Part shown: in pieces, positions 29,931 through 40,428 of the stretch
How the letters are laid out: the number at the start of each line of letters is the position of its first letter
Numbering within the stretch: position 1 is the stretch's first letter
Assembly: GCA_018267965.1 (NCBI GenBank)
Contig: JAFDXK010000003.1
Location: 124,001-188,000, forward strand
Length of the DNA: 64,000 bases
Direction of reading: 5' to 3'
DNA from: Bacteroidota bacterium
GTDB lineage: Bacteria > Bacteroidota > Bacteroidia > Chitinophagales > Chitinophagaceae
Made by a program: the position numbers and the translations under genes
The notes under the pieces: generated by a model
What the model was told of the DNA's origin: nothing
Seen by the model: only the letters and a program-made list of their open reading frames with translations
Database searches by the model: none

Positions 29931-30980
29931 TCATTTTTTCATCTGCAAATCTTCGGAGTTAGTATGACAGTCGTAATTATATAGCTCTATAAATTCATCG
30001 GCATTAAGGTGAAGTAAGGATGCCATCCCTTTTACATCCAACGTTCTCTTAGTCTTCACTTCGCTAATCCATTTCCTTACCATTGCTGGCTTCTCTACTT
30101 GTATATCCAACTCAATCGGTTCTCGTCTTCTTATTTTTTGTTCGTTGAATTGTTGAATTAAATATCTTTTTTGATTGGGTGTGAGATAACCTAAATCATC
30201 GGCACGGTATAATAAGGCTATCATTGACACTTTCCATTTACGTTTCAGTTCGCCTAACAGCGGTAGTGTAATCCCATTATCAAAATCCTTGCGTATTGAT
30301 TTCTCCGGCATCAAAAACTCTGCTGCAAATATGTTGGCTTCATGCGATATATCCCGCTCCCAACTTACATTACTATAGGTGTGCATAACCAAATGCCCTA
30401 ACTGATACGCCAGTGAAAATCTCTGCCTGTCTCCTAAAAGTGATTGATTGAATACGATAATAGGATATTTATCTTCCGTTAATATACATCTACTATCAAC
30501 CCTTTCTGTCCCAAAGTCAAAACTTGTTACTGCAATACCTTTCTCCTCTAACATCCTGACTACATTTTCAACTATCGGTGTGTCAAGCTTCCAAGAACGT
30601 CTCAGTTTTTGAGCCGCTGCTATCGGGTCAAGTGTTTCGTCAATTTCATAATGCGGTAGTTTAGGTATGTCTGTTTTTAAAAAAGCTAACAAAATTTCTA
30701 TATGCAACCTGACAATATTAATCTTCGCATTTAATGGAGTCAATAATTTCTGTGCTACATTCTCTCGTTTCCTGTACACCAAATGTTCAGGGTAAATTTC
30801 TGCCTCTTGCAGAAAGAATGACACAGGATAATGTGTTACATCGGCAATAAGTTCCAATACATCATCCTTTACCCCTATGTCTCCATTCTCTATTTTACCA
30901 AGATTGGCTTTGGACATACCTATCCTGTCAGCTAATTCAAGTTGAGCCATTCCCCTTGATTCTCTGCCAAGTACAATCAT
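29931..30980 (-). CDS. XRE regulator with degenerate ImmA/IrrE-like domain
   Basis: 349 aa from the ATG at 30980; a longer frame to 31115 adds a hydrophobic, unlikely N-terminus and would cover the palindrome at 31110. Residues about 1-60 are a Cro/C1-type HTH (AQLELADRIGMSKANLGKIENG). The rest matches the ImmA/IrrE region: SLAYQLGHLVMH in place of the usual HELGHxxxH-type motif, then EANIFAAEFLMP. The first His and Glu of the HExxH are Tyr and Gln, so the peptidase is probably inactive. Such XRE-ImmA proteins control lysogeny or mobile-element transfer; this one may be the element's repressor. Confidence 0.85.
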   Translation of the reverse strand: MIVLGRESRGMAQLELADRIGMSKANLGKIENGDIGVKDDVLELIADVTHYPVSFFLQEAEIYPEHLVYRKRENVAQKLLTPLNAKINIVRLHIEILLAFLKTDIPKLPHYEIDETLDPIAAAQKLRRSWKLDTPIVENVVRMLEEKGIAVTSFDFGTERVDSRCILTEDKYPIIVFNQSLLGDRQRFSLAYQLGHLVMHTYSNVSWERDISHEANIFAAEFLMPEKSIRKDFDNGITLPLLGELKRKWKVSMIALLYRADDLGYLTPNQKRYLIQQFNEQKIRRREPIELDIQVEKPAMVRKWISEVKTKRTLDVKGMASLLHLNADEFIELYNYDCHTNSEDLQMKK

Positions 30981-31109
30981 ATTTCTTTTCTTCAGCACGA
31001 TATGTATTTGTCGAGGCAAACTTAAATATATTTTGTAAATCATCAAAAAAAGTATCAAAATATTTCTACACAGGAGGTTCATTATTTTAGATGTGACACA
31101 TATATAATC

Positions 31110-31121
31110 ACACAATTGTGT
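31110..31121. promoter_or_regulatory. 12-bp palindrome, candidate operator
   Basis: ACACAATTGTGT is a perfect palindrome 129 bp upstream of the regulator's start codon. A binding site for the XRE protein is plausible; no second copy was seen nearby. Confidence 0.35.
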
Positions 31122-31180
31122 TTTCTATGGTAATCTCGTTACATTTGTTTCGTAAAATTCTTGAAGCGTTGCAGCTTTAA

Positions 31181-31306
31181 GTCTCGGCATTGAAAACTGG
31201 TAATTTTTAGACTTCGAGACGATAAGTGTAAACGCTCACGCTAAGGGCGTGGGCTTACTTATTCGAAGTCGGGCATACCAGTGCCTCAATGTCGGTAAGT
31301 GGAGAC
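31181..31306. ncRNA. Long nested hairpin, candidate structured RNA (6S-like shape)
   Basis: Several paired segments nest one inside the other: GTCTC 31181/GAGAC 31302; CGGCATTGA 31185/TCAATGTCGG 31286 (with wobble); ACTGGT 31196/ACCAGT 31277; GACTTCG 31210/CGAAGTC 31264; ATAAGT 31222/ACTTAT 31257; CACGC 31237/GCGTG 31247. The result is one 126-nt rod with internal loops, an outline like 6S RNA. A strong hairpin with T-run follows at 31347-31396. No protein frame fits. The strand and any promoter are uncertain; a recombination or replication site with cruciform potential is the alternative. Confidence 0.5.
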
Positions 31307-31346
31307 CTGCGCCCGATTTTTGTGCCTCCCCCACTGGTTTTACACC

Positions 31347-31396
31347 AAAATGCGCTGCATAGTAGATATAGCTATACTTCTACAGCTGCATTTTTT
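31347..31396 (+). terminator. Hairpin with T-run
   Basis: AAAATGC-GCTG at 31347-31357 pairs with CAGC-T-GCATTTT at 31383-31394 (one bulged T) and T's continue to 31396. It would end a transcript reading right from the structured segment. Confidence 0.65.
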
Positions 31397-31437
31397 GTAT
31401 TTGTTTATTTTGTGAACAAGAAAACCTACACCATTAC

Positions 31438-31725
31438 ATGAAATTCGAGAAGGCTAAAGTCTCCATAGCAGACTACATAACATTCAAGGGTATATACATT
31501 GCCAAAACAAATACCTACTATTTATGTGACGTGTACCATAAATGTTTTGAGGATAAATCAGCAGTATATTATGTTGCTGTAGAAACAAGAGATAGCCCGA
31601 AAGAACTTATCATGATGCACAAGGAAGATGGTTTATGGAAATTCTCTGAGCCGGAACACTATTCTGAATTGCATAGTGAATTAATGCACCTCATTGAAAC
31701 CATTGAACTCAAATCACGTTCATGA
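31438..31725 (+). CDS. Unknown protein, 95 aa
   Basis: Acidic/His-rich 95-aa protein with a beta-rich first half (YITFKGIYIAKTNTYYLCDVYHKCF) and the segment VAVETRDSPKELIMMHKEDGLWKF. No family recognised. It lies 30 bp before a receiver-only response regulator on the same strand and follows the structured non-coding region, so the pair may form a unit. Confidence 0.6.
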   Translation: MKFEKAKVSIADYITFKGIYIAKTNTYYLCDVYHKCFEDKSAVYYVAVETRDSPKELIMMHKEDGLWKFSEPEHYSELHSELMHLIETIELKSRS

Positions 31726-31755
31726 TTTAATTTATTACTTTAAACATTATATTCC

Positions 31756-32196
31756 ATGGAAACAAATATGCCTATAAAAATTGCCATAGCGGATGACTTC
31801 CCAGCTCTGGTAAAAGGTCTTAGCCTACTAATAAATTCATTTGAAAATTGCGAAGTAATTATTGAAGCCTATAATGGCAAAGAGCTAATCAATGCTATTG
31901 AACAATCCACTATAAAGCCAAACATATGTTTCTTGGACATTAATATGCCTATTATGGATGGCTATGAAGCATTAAAATATATAAAGGAGCGATGGCCTGC
32001 TATCCATCTAATAATGTCATCAATGCTTTATGATACTAAGAATATTCGTAAGGCTATTGAATTAGGTGCTTCATCATTTCTACCGAAAGAAGCAGATGTA
32101 TCAGAGATTGCTACTGCTATAAATGAGGTCATAGAACATGGAAAATACTATAACAATTGGATAAGAAAGAATGTATTACCTGAAGCTGGCATTTGA
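31756..32196 (+). CDS. Receiver-only response regulator (NarL-like)
   Basis: 146 aa containing only the CheY-like domain: acidic pair in IAIADDFPAL, phosphoacceptor Asp in FLDINMPIMDG, Ser in LIMSSMLY and Lys in FLPKEAD. The LuxR-type HTH expected after it is absent; the frame stops shortly after the last helix (YYNNWIRKN). It is closely similar to the receiver part of the convergent regulator ending at 32239. No partner kinase is encoded nearby. It may compete for phosphate or act by dimerisation with the complete regulator. Confidence 0.85.
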   Translation: METNMPIKIAIADDFPALVKGLSLLINSFENCEVIIEAYNGKELINAIEQSTIKPNICFLDINMPIMDGYEALKYIKERWPAIHLIMSSMLYDTKNIRKAIELGASSFLPKEADVSEIATAINEVIEHGKYYNNWIRKNVLPEAGI

Positions 32197-32238
32197 CCAA
32201 GCTGTTATAATACCAAATGACAACTGGTCAAATGATAA

Positions 32239-32868
32239 TTATACATACCCGTTTTTAACAGCATACATAACTAATCCAGTCCTGCTCTGAATATGCAGCT
32301 TTTCAAATAGCTTTTCTTTCCACAGCTCAACCCTTCTTTGTGTTGTGTTCATTTTTTCAGCGATTTCTTTATACGTCAGTTCTTCACAACACAATGTAAT
32401 CAGGCTGATTTCGTCAGTATTCAATTTAGGTATTGTATCAAATTTACTGACATAACCCGGCACAATTTCATTGTAATAAAACATATTTTTATGTACTTCT
32501 TTAATTGCATCGTAGATAATGTCAGTATTTGCTTCTTTTAATAAATATCCATTCGCACCATTCCTTAAACAATTGATGATAATGTGTTCATGATTGTGTT
32601 GCGAAAGCATGATTACTTTTACAGACGGCCATCTTCTCTTAATATGTGCTAATGCCTGAAGTCCATCCATAATAGGCATCCTAATATCCAACAGACAGAC
32701 ATCTGGTTTGTTTTCTGCTGCATCAATTTTATCAATTAGCTCTTGCCCGTTATTGGCTTCTATCTCAACAACGAATTCAGGCTGGTGCGCCAACAGCATT
32801 TTCAGCCCTTTGAGTAATACTTGGTGGTCGTCAGCGATTGCTAACCGTATCTTATTGGTGGATTTCAT
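32239..32868 (-). CDS. NarL/LuxR-family response regulator
   Basis: 209 aa from the ATG at 32868; a longer frame to 32976 runs into the repeat array upstream and adds an implausible N-terminus. Receiver domain: IADDHQVLLKGL, phosphoacceptor Asp in LLDIRMPIMDG, Lys in LLKEAN. C-terminal HTH: TDEISLITLCCEELTYKEIAEKMNTTQRRVELWKEKLFEKL. Typically transcription is controlled after phosphorylation by a HisKA_3 kinase such as the one at 7.9 kb. Its promoter region contains five phased repeats. Confidence 0.88.
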   Translation of the reverse strand: MKSTNKIRLAIADDHQVLLKGLKMLLAHQPEFVVEIEANNGQELIDKIDAAENKPDVCLLDIRMPIMDGLQALAHIKRRWPSVKVIMLSQHNHEHIIINCLRNGANGYLLKEANTDIIYDAIKEVHKNMFYYNEIVPGYVSKFDTIPKLNTDEISLITLCCEELTYKEIAEKMNTTQRRVELWKEKLFEKLHIQSRTGLVMYAVKNGYV

Positions 32869-32891
32869 GATATAGATAATAGAAAATAAAG

Positions 32892-33018
32892 TTACGTTGT
32901 TTCCGCCATAATTAAAATGGTGAAAACAACGTAAAAAAGCGGTGAAAACACCAAAATAATACGGTGGAATAACCACTCTAAAAGTGGTGTAAAAAGCGTG
33001 ATTTTACGGTGTAAAAAC
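32892..33018. repeat. Phased direct-repeat array with flanking inverted copy
   Basis: Units beginning GGTG followed by an A-rich part start at 32919, 32941, 32963, 32986 and 33008: spacings of 22, 22, 23 and 22 bp, about two helical turns. The first unit (GGTGAAAACAACGTAA, 32919-32934) also has an inverted near-copy at 32892-32907 with two mismatches. The array sits between the divergent response-regulator and T9SS-protein genes. It looks like an operator or iteron cluster. The later units are degenerate (GGTGGAATAACC, GGTGTAAAAAGC). Confidence 0.7.
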
Positions 33019-33165
33019 ATTGTGGATTTAACATTATCTAAACAAATTCGTATGACCTTTATACTACAATTCAAGATATAGAGTAATCAGATTGTTCAAA
33101 GAGATTTAGCAGAAATATCACATCGTTTATTTCAATCATTTCATAATCTCAAAAATTCAAAAACC

Positions 33166-36100
33166 ATGACCAAAAACCGCATCTTTTCGCTCTTGAGCGT
33201 GATTTGCCTGCTTTGCGTTAGTTTCTTCGCGAGAGGCACAACAATTACTGTCACCGGACCTAATCAACTATGTGTTGGTAGTACGGGAACTTATTTCATT
33301 ACACCGACAACAGGTGTAAACTATGTGTGGACATCTACATTGGGAACGATTACAGGTAGCTCAACACTACCAACCGTGAATGTAAGTTGGTCTGCAACGC
33401 CGGGTACTGGAACTGTTAGCGTTAATGGTTACAATTCTTCAGGTTCACTTGTTGAGACTGGAAGTTTAAGCGTTACGTTAACGGCAATACCAACTCCTTT
33501 GATTTTTACTAATTACAGAGTAGGTTGTACAAAGATTTACACTGTTGATACTTCTGGCGGTGGACCTGAACCTCCACCTTTAGGCGATACTTTGTTATTG
33601 GATGATAAAAACGGATGCGTAAAAGTTTGCGAAAACAGTCTTGTTACATATACGGTAACAGGTTCTGGTGGTTCTTATTCATGGGCTGTTGTAGGAGGTA
33701 CAATTCAAGGTTCTTCATCTGGCAGTTCAATTGTAGTTAGATGGGGAACAGTTGGCTCTGGTAGTGTTACAGTGACAGAAACAGTTAATGGTTGCGCTGG
33801 CTCTAAAACTTCTTGTATTGCTATTATAGAAAAACCAACAGCGGCATTTTCAGTTTTACCAAGCACAACTTCTATTAACGATGGCGATACTATTAGTCTA
33901 TGTCTTCATGCAAATCTTGCCTTGAAAGACCTGTCCACAGGTAGTAGTTCATCAGGTATTGTAAGTTGGAATTGGTTCTGGGGGGATGGAACGGCTTCGG
34001 GTCAAAAAAACCCGCCAATACATAGTTATAGTGCTACTGGATATTATAAACTGCAATTGGTAGTCAAGAATGAGTGTGGCTGTGTTGATACGTTAACTGG
34101 ATATGTTCACGTATTATCAGACCCCGGCCCTGCTATTTATTGCCCTACCGTTGCTTGTGAAAATGATTCCGTGAAATACTCTACAGACACTACTGGTTGT
34201 ACTTCTTACAACTGGCAGGTTGTGGGCGGAACAATTCAAGGTTCTAATACAAATAGTTCAGTTGTAGTATTATGGGATAACGTAGATGCAAGTGGTTTTG
34301 GTTATGTTACATTAGATGTAAGTTGCACAGGACTTTGCCCAGAACCTACAACTATCAAAGTACCTGTTGTACAATCAAATCCGACTGTAACAGGTCCATC
34401 TAAGCTATGTGTTCATAATCAGTACCAGTATAGCATTCCGTTATGGCCTGGTACAGAATATAACTGGGGTGTTATTAACTATCCTTGGACGGTAGTTAGC
34501 GACAGGAAAAGCAATCAAATCACATTAAAGTTTGATACGGCTGGTACATATACCGTTCATGTAACATGGCAAAACCACCTTTCTGTTTGCGGTGGAGACA
34601 AAACATTTACTGTAACAGTGTATGATGAAGATACCATCGTGGGGCCAAATAACTCATGTAAATCTTCAACTGGTTATATTGCTTACACACTTAAGTCAGG
34701 TAATTCTGCTAATTGGGAATTAACTGACCCTACAGGTAGCGTAACAACTGGAAGTGGTACTGTCTTTAGTGCAGGGTTTACAATGGCAGGCATCTATACC
34801 CTGAATGCAGTTGACTATTGTGCGGCACCGATGGTAATTACCGTATCGGAGGTAACAGCAACTGTTGATAGTGTAAGTGGTGAAGATACTGTGTGTTTAG
34901 GTCAACCTTATGTGTATAATGCGTATAGTGCTATACCGGGTTATACCTATTCATGGACAGCAACAGGTGGTAGTGTGGTAACTTCTACTTCTGGTAGCTC
35001 TGCTACAGTTGTATGGACGAGTTTGCCGGGCACACTAAAAGTAAGAAGGCAATTAACTTCTTATCCATATTGTGAGGGTGCAGACTATACGATTAACATC
35101 ATTCAGGATGCGGTAGCACCTAATATTACAGGGCCTGATACGGTATGTTCTGATTCTTACAATGATTATACGTGCAACTACAGGAGTAGTAATGCTACTT
35201 ATACTTGGGAAGTGGTTTCTGAAACTAAGGGAAATATTACAGCAGGTACTTACGACCCTGATGTAACCTTTAAAGCAAACCACTTTACAACAACACAAAC
35301 AGCAAAAATCATTGTCCATGTAAAAAACTGCAATACAACGGTCAGCGATACTTTCGATGTAGTGATTGTACCAAGACCTTTGCCTGCAATTACAGGCGAT
35401 ACATTGTTCTGTAGCGGTGACACCATCACATTTACAGCAACGGATGGTGCAGGTAGCTATGCTTGGGACTTTGGTGACCAAGGCTCACGTACAACAAGTA
35501 TCAATACAGTTGATAAAGTATTTTGGAACGCAACAGGTAGCCAACTTACATATTATGTAACGGTTGATGCAACTGGTGGTACAGTGCTTTGTCCTCCTAA
35601 TGGAAAGGCAACATTAAGAGTTCACGTTGATTCTGGCCCTGTTGTATCTGCATTCCCATTAGACACCACTATATTCTGTGATACGGCAACTGTAAGCAGT
35701 AGATTGAGGGCTCGTGTTATTGGAACAGGTACATTCACTTACCAATGGTACAAATATCCAACCACGCTCTTGTCAGGAGCTACAGATAGCACCTATACTG
35801 CTACTGGTGATGGTGAATACTATTGTATTGTTACCAAAGCAGGTGGCTGTAAATCAAAAACTAATAGTATTAGTGTTAGGGTGATTAGTTGCAGCACTTG
35901 TGCTTATGCACCAAACCCACCAGTTCCAGCACCAACCAGTCCATTCTGTGGGTCATTCCCTGTAAGTGCAAGTTGGTCTTCATATCCAAATGTTACAAGC
36001 TCATATACATCTTGGTTTGTGTCACCAGCTTCTACTTCAAGTATGGCAAATGCTACAGCGACAAGTGTTGATGTTGCTGTAACACAAGCGGGAACGTACA

Positions 36101-38331
36101 CGATAATTTATAAGCGGAAATATATCAACACCCTTACCCATGACACTTGCTATGGCGAAAACGCATCAAAAATTGATGTGCCATTAGTAACAAGCTGGGG
36201 CGTTGATTTTAACTGTGTGACAGGTGGTTATAATGCAGTTTTGAAAGATGGAACTTCATTCCTGACAGGTTACAATGGAAGTACAGGTATTACCATTGCG
36301 TGGACAGTGACAGGGCCTGGAGGCACTTTCACGGGTACTGGTGCAACATTCACAGTGCCTACGACATCAGCGGGTACTTATACGGTTACGCATACAGTTA
36401 CGCTCAATAGTACCCCGACAGTAACCTGTACCAGCAGTTCTACCACTTATATATTACCTGCAAATCCAACCATTGGTATTACTTACTCACCAAACAGTAT
36501 ATGCGAAGGCTTACCAATATCATTTAGCCCGAACATTACACCATCTGGTTGGAATACCAATGTAACAAGTTATCTGTGGGATTTTGATGATGCAGCATTT
36601 AGTGCTTTGGATAATACACAGAGGGTATATACTTGGAGTCCAACATTTAACCCCATGAATAAAGCACCATTCCTAACTGTAACTGATAGATGGGGTTGTA
36701 CACACACTTCTTCTTCTGGGTCAATAGATATATATCGTAACCTATTAGGAGGAACAGTTTTAAGTGCATACGAAGGCTGTGGGCCAAGCACCACATTATC
36801 CTACACTTCAACTGGTGCAAGTACACCTACAAGATTTATGTGGTCAACAGAAACCACATTTGGCACTACAAATACCAATTTGACAGTGTTTAATTCGGGC
36901 AGTTATTTCAAAACTGTTGAAGATGCACATCTATGTCGCAAAGTATCAGACCCTGTAGATGTGATAATTCACAGTATTGAAACTACAGGCATCATCGGTT
37001 CTAAGAGCTATTGCGATGGCGAAACCGTAGCATTATCATGCTTTGCAGGGCCTCCGAGCGGCAGCATCAGTTATGTATGGAAACGTAATGGTACTACTCT
37101 ACCTAACTACGTGCCATTCCTGTTCGACCCTGTACCTGTTGGTACTTATGTTTACACGGTAGATATTACACTCACGTATGCTGGGGGCTCATGTACGGTA
37201 TCTGATACAGATACGGTAGTAGTACACGCTATACCTGCCAAACCAACTATATCGCTCAATGTACTGGACTGCAATCTGTACAAGTTGGAGCTTGTTGGTA
37301 GTGGCCCCGGTGGTGGCAGCCTGTTATGGAGCAATGGAGCTACAGGCTCAAGCAATGTGATATACAGCGGCGGTCCTTACAGGCTGTGGTATTATGACAG
37401 CTATGGCTGTGTAAGCTATAATGACACGCTGATACCACAATCGCCTGAAAGTTTCTTTGGCTGGTGGCCTGACGGATGTTATAAATTCTGCCAGAGTCAA
37501 TACCCGCTTAAAATATTTGGCCCTCCAGGTGTTTGGGCTAAATGGGATTGGCATTATGGTGCAGGTTCTATTATAGACAATGGCACAGCTACAGCAATCA
37601 GACCATTGAGCATTACATCAGGCACTTATGGTGCAGGTGACTACTATATGCTACTGGGCAACGGCTTGTGTAGCCTGAGTACAAAAGCCATGTCTATAAC
37701 TGATACTAACTGTAGTTATTGTCCTCCTGTTATCATAGGGCAGGTAACGCTTACCTGTGACCCTACAATACCGGGTGGTTATATCATGAACATGACACTG
37801 AATAATCCTGACCCAACCAATTTTGTGAATTTCATTGTTGGTCTGGACGTAGGCCCTGCCATACCATTTATGGTAAGCCTGCCACCGGGTAGTTCTATGC
37901 TCAATTTCAATGTTACAGCTATGAGTATGCCTACTTATGTGGAGGTAAGCTATACGTTGCCGGGGGGTATTAAATGTTTCCAAAGGGCTGCTATTGACCC
38001 TATATTTACATACCCATGTACAGGATGGCCGCAACAGAAAACCACAGGCGTAGGTAATACTGCCAATAACGAAATACCTACGGGTATGGTAGTATATCCT
38101 AACCCTGCATCGCATACCATGCAGGTTGGCTATAACTATGGCATAAAAGCTGACGCTCAACGCAGCATTGCTGTTTATGACATGATGGGCAGGAAGCTAT
38201 CTAATACATTGGTTAGCAGCTATAACGGCACGGCAGTTCTTGATGTTGCCGGCTGGGCGCAGGGCGTTTACATCGTGCGGATGGAAGAAAACGGTAAAGC
38301 AGTTCATACCCAAAGGGTAACTGTAACCCGA
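33166..38331 (+). CDS. Giant T9SS-sorted Ig/PKD-repeat surface protein
   Basis: 1722 aa with a signal peptide (about 1-22) and a type A T9SS sorting domain at the C-terminus (VVYPNPASHTMQVGY, IAVYDMMGRKL, GWAQGVYIVRMEENGK). Between them lie many repeated beta-sandwich units of the PKD/Ig type; examples are the SVSGEDTVCLGQPYVYNA and WNWFWGDGTASGQK segments with the conserved W-x-F-G-D-G. It is Ser/Thr/Gly/Cys-rich and probably a cell-surface adhesin or gliding-type protein. Many Bacteroidota encode such proteins in the chromosome. Here it is carried inside the element, with the response regulator and repeat array directly upstream. Terminator at 38352-38374. Confidence 0.85.
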
Positions 38332-38351
38332 TAATTGATTGATTGTAATAG

Positions 38352-38383
38352 GGGTTGCGGCACTGCTGCAACCCTTATTTTTT
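38352..38383 (+). terminator. Intrinsic terminator
   Basis: Inverted repeat GGGTTGC (38352-38358) and GCAACCC (38368-38374), then TTATTTTTT. It ends the giant T9SS-protein transcript. Confidence 0.8.
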
Positions 38384-38412
38384 CGTACATTTAACATATA
38401 TCTAACCTGAGC

Positions 38413-40341
38413 ATGAAACAGTTATTTCTCATCATAGCAGTTGTTATCTCAACTATATATACTGCCTCTGCACAGCAGTTTAAGTGGGTGAAAGGTGGGG
38501 GTAGTAAAGATGTATCTCAAAACAGTATTGACGAGGAGAGAGTAGTTAATATGTGTATTGATGAAAAGGGGAATATTTATACGCTATCAATGATAGATGA
38601 TATTGACCTGCGCGCTGATACATTTTACATGAATAAAGCCACTTATGTAGGTTCATCATACCCACTTGAACATTTATTGTTATCAAGTTACACTTGCGGA
38701 GGTGTTATGCGTTTTGCAAGCCTGATAGAATCTAAACAAGGAACTTTTGGTTATGGGTTAGCTTACGACAATGGAAGTCTTTACATAACAGCATTAATGA
38801 ATGGCCAACCTAAACGATTTGGATATGATGCTACAACCACGACTCCTGCTTTAGCTAATATGAGCCTAATTAAATATGATACTTTAGGTAAATATAAATG
38901 GAGCCGATTTGTTGGACCTGATGTGTTAGCAAGTATAGGGTTTGGCTACAATAGTGTTGCTATAGACGGTTCTGGCAATATACATCAGTTTAATACTATG
39001 CGCTCAGGTGTGCAAATAACAGGCAGCATAACCAGCACTTGGGGAACATACGATTTGAAATATGACCCATCGGGGAATTTACTTAGTGTAACCAAACTAT
39101 TAGGAATTGACAGTTCATATATTATTGTTAACGCTATTATTGATAAATCAAGCAATATATGCTATGCTTTATTTGACAATCAAGATGGGACTGTTCGTTC
39201 ACAATATAATTTAGCGGCATTTAACACAAATGGCTCTTTGATTTGGAAAGACACATTAAATCCAAGAACGGCAATAGGCAACTTCAGGTTAGGGAAAGAT
39301 GGATATATATATGTAACAGGTGGCGGTCAAGGTGGTAAAGTGTTTAGTTTAGGGGGACTATCAATTGCAGATACAGCTTACCCTACCAAAACTTATGCTA
39401 CAATTAGCAAACTTGATTTGAATGGTAAAACAAAATGGACAAAAATAGTCACTGGTGTCACCAATTCAAATGTTGCGCTTACAGATATATCAGTTCTTCC
39501 AGACAATAGCTTGGCTACTGTGGGATATGTTGGAGGTGTTCAAAAGTATTATACTGATAGTCTCGTATCCACTCCGTCAGAAGGGCAAAATCCGATGTAC
39601 TTTAATATTGATACAACTGGATTGCTCATTGATTGGAAAGAATTAAATGGCACAGGTTTTTATGATATGGGATGGTGTATTACATCTGATAAAATTGGCA
39701 ATGTTTATATCGGCGGCAATTTATCTACGGACATGACCGCAAAGGGAATTACTACTCCATACAATAGTAATGGTGGAGACAAAGATTTCTTTACCATGAA
39801 ATATGGTTATGATTGTGACTGTACCGCACCTGCTTTCCCAACAGCCAGCTTTAATTACACCATTGTAGATAGTGCTGCACGTAAAGTGAAATTTACCTAC
39901 ACAGGCACAAGCCCCAAAGACAGTATTATCTGGCAATTAGGTGATGGTACAATAAAAAAAGCAGATACGTTCACATATCAATATAGTGCGGTTGATACCT
40001 ATACTGTATGTTTGCGTGTAAATGTACATTGCGGCAGGAAGAAAATTTGCAAGGATATAATTGTTCCATTCAAAGACGGTGGTGGCAATAGTGTAGCATT
40101 CTTATTAGGCAATAAAAACATAGAAGTATATCCAAACCCGGCCAATGAAAAGCTATACATCAATGGTGCTGATAATAACACAACCATAGTGTTGTATGAT
40201 ATGATGGGCAAAACAGTTTATAAGTCTATATCCAGTTCAGACCATGAAACCATTGACATCGGCGGTATGGCTAATGGCAACTACATTTTATTACTAAGAG
40301 ACAATAATGGTAATAGGGCAAGTAAGCGAATCGTTAAGCAA
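38413..40341 (+). CDS. T9SS-sorted protein with beta-propeller-like repeats and a PKD domain
   Basis: 643 aa with signal peptide (about 1-20, ending TASAQ). About residues 25-460 contain repeated short strands with DSxGN/DxxGNIY-like turns (CIDEKGNIYTLS, AIDGSGNIHQ, GKDGYIYVTGG, DKIGNVYIGG), as in SBBP/NHL-type propellers. A PKD-like domain follows at about 475-555 (IIWQLGDGTIKK). The last 75 residues are a type A T9SS domain (IEVYPNPANEKLYI, VLYDMMGKTVYK, GGMANGNYILLL). Probably an exported surface protein. It may work with the giant protein before it. Confidence 0.85.
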
Positions 40342-40376
40342 TAAGGGGCTTTATATTTATAGGTGAAAAAAGCAAA

Positions 40377-40398
40377 AGGGACGGTTTTTACCGCCCCT
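40377..40398 (+). terminator. Intrinsic terminator
   Basis: AGGGACGGT (40377-40385) pairs with ACCGCCCCT (40390-40398), with one mismatch, and a T-rich tail. It lies between the T9SS protein and the barrel-like gene. Confidence 0.65.
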
Positions 40399-40428
40399 CT
40401 TTATCATATTTAAACTACCTTAGTTAAT

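Noticed and set aside
31181-31306. CRISPR array
   Set aside because: The region has nested inverted pairs, not regularly spaced direct repeats with spacers; no cas genes are present.
32892-33018. CRISPR-like array from 22-bp repeats
   Set aside because: The repeats are too short and degenerate and there are no spacers of constant length; better seen as operator/iterons.
35053-35481. 142-aa antisense frame in the giant T9SS protein gene, and several others up to 169 aa
   Set aside because: Shadows of a Ser/Thr-rich coding sequence; Cys/Ile-rich composition and no start signal.
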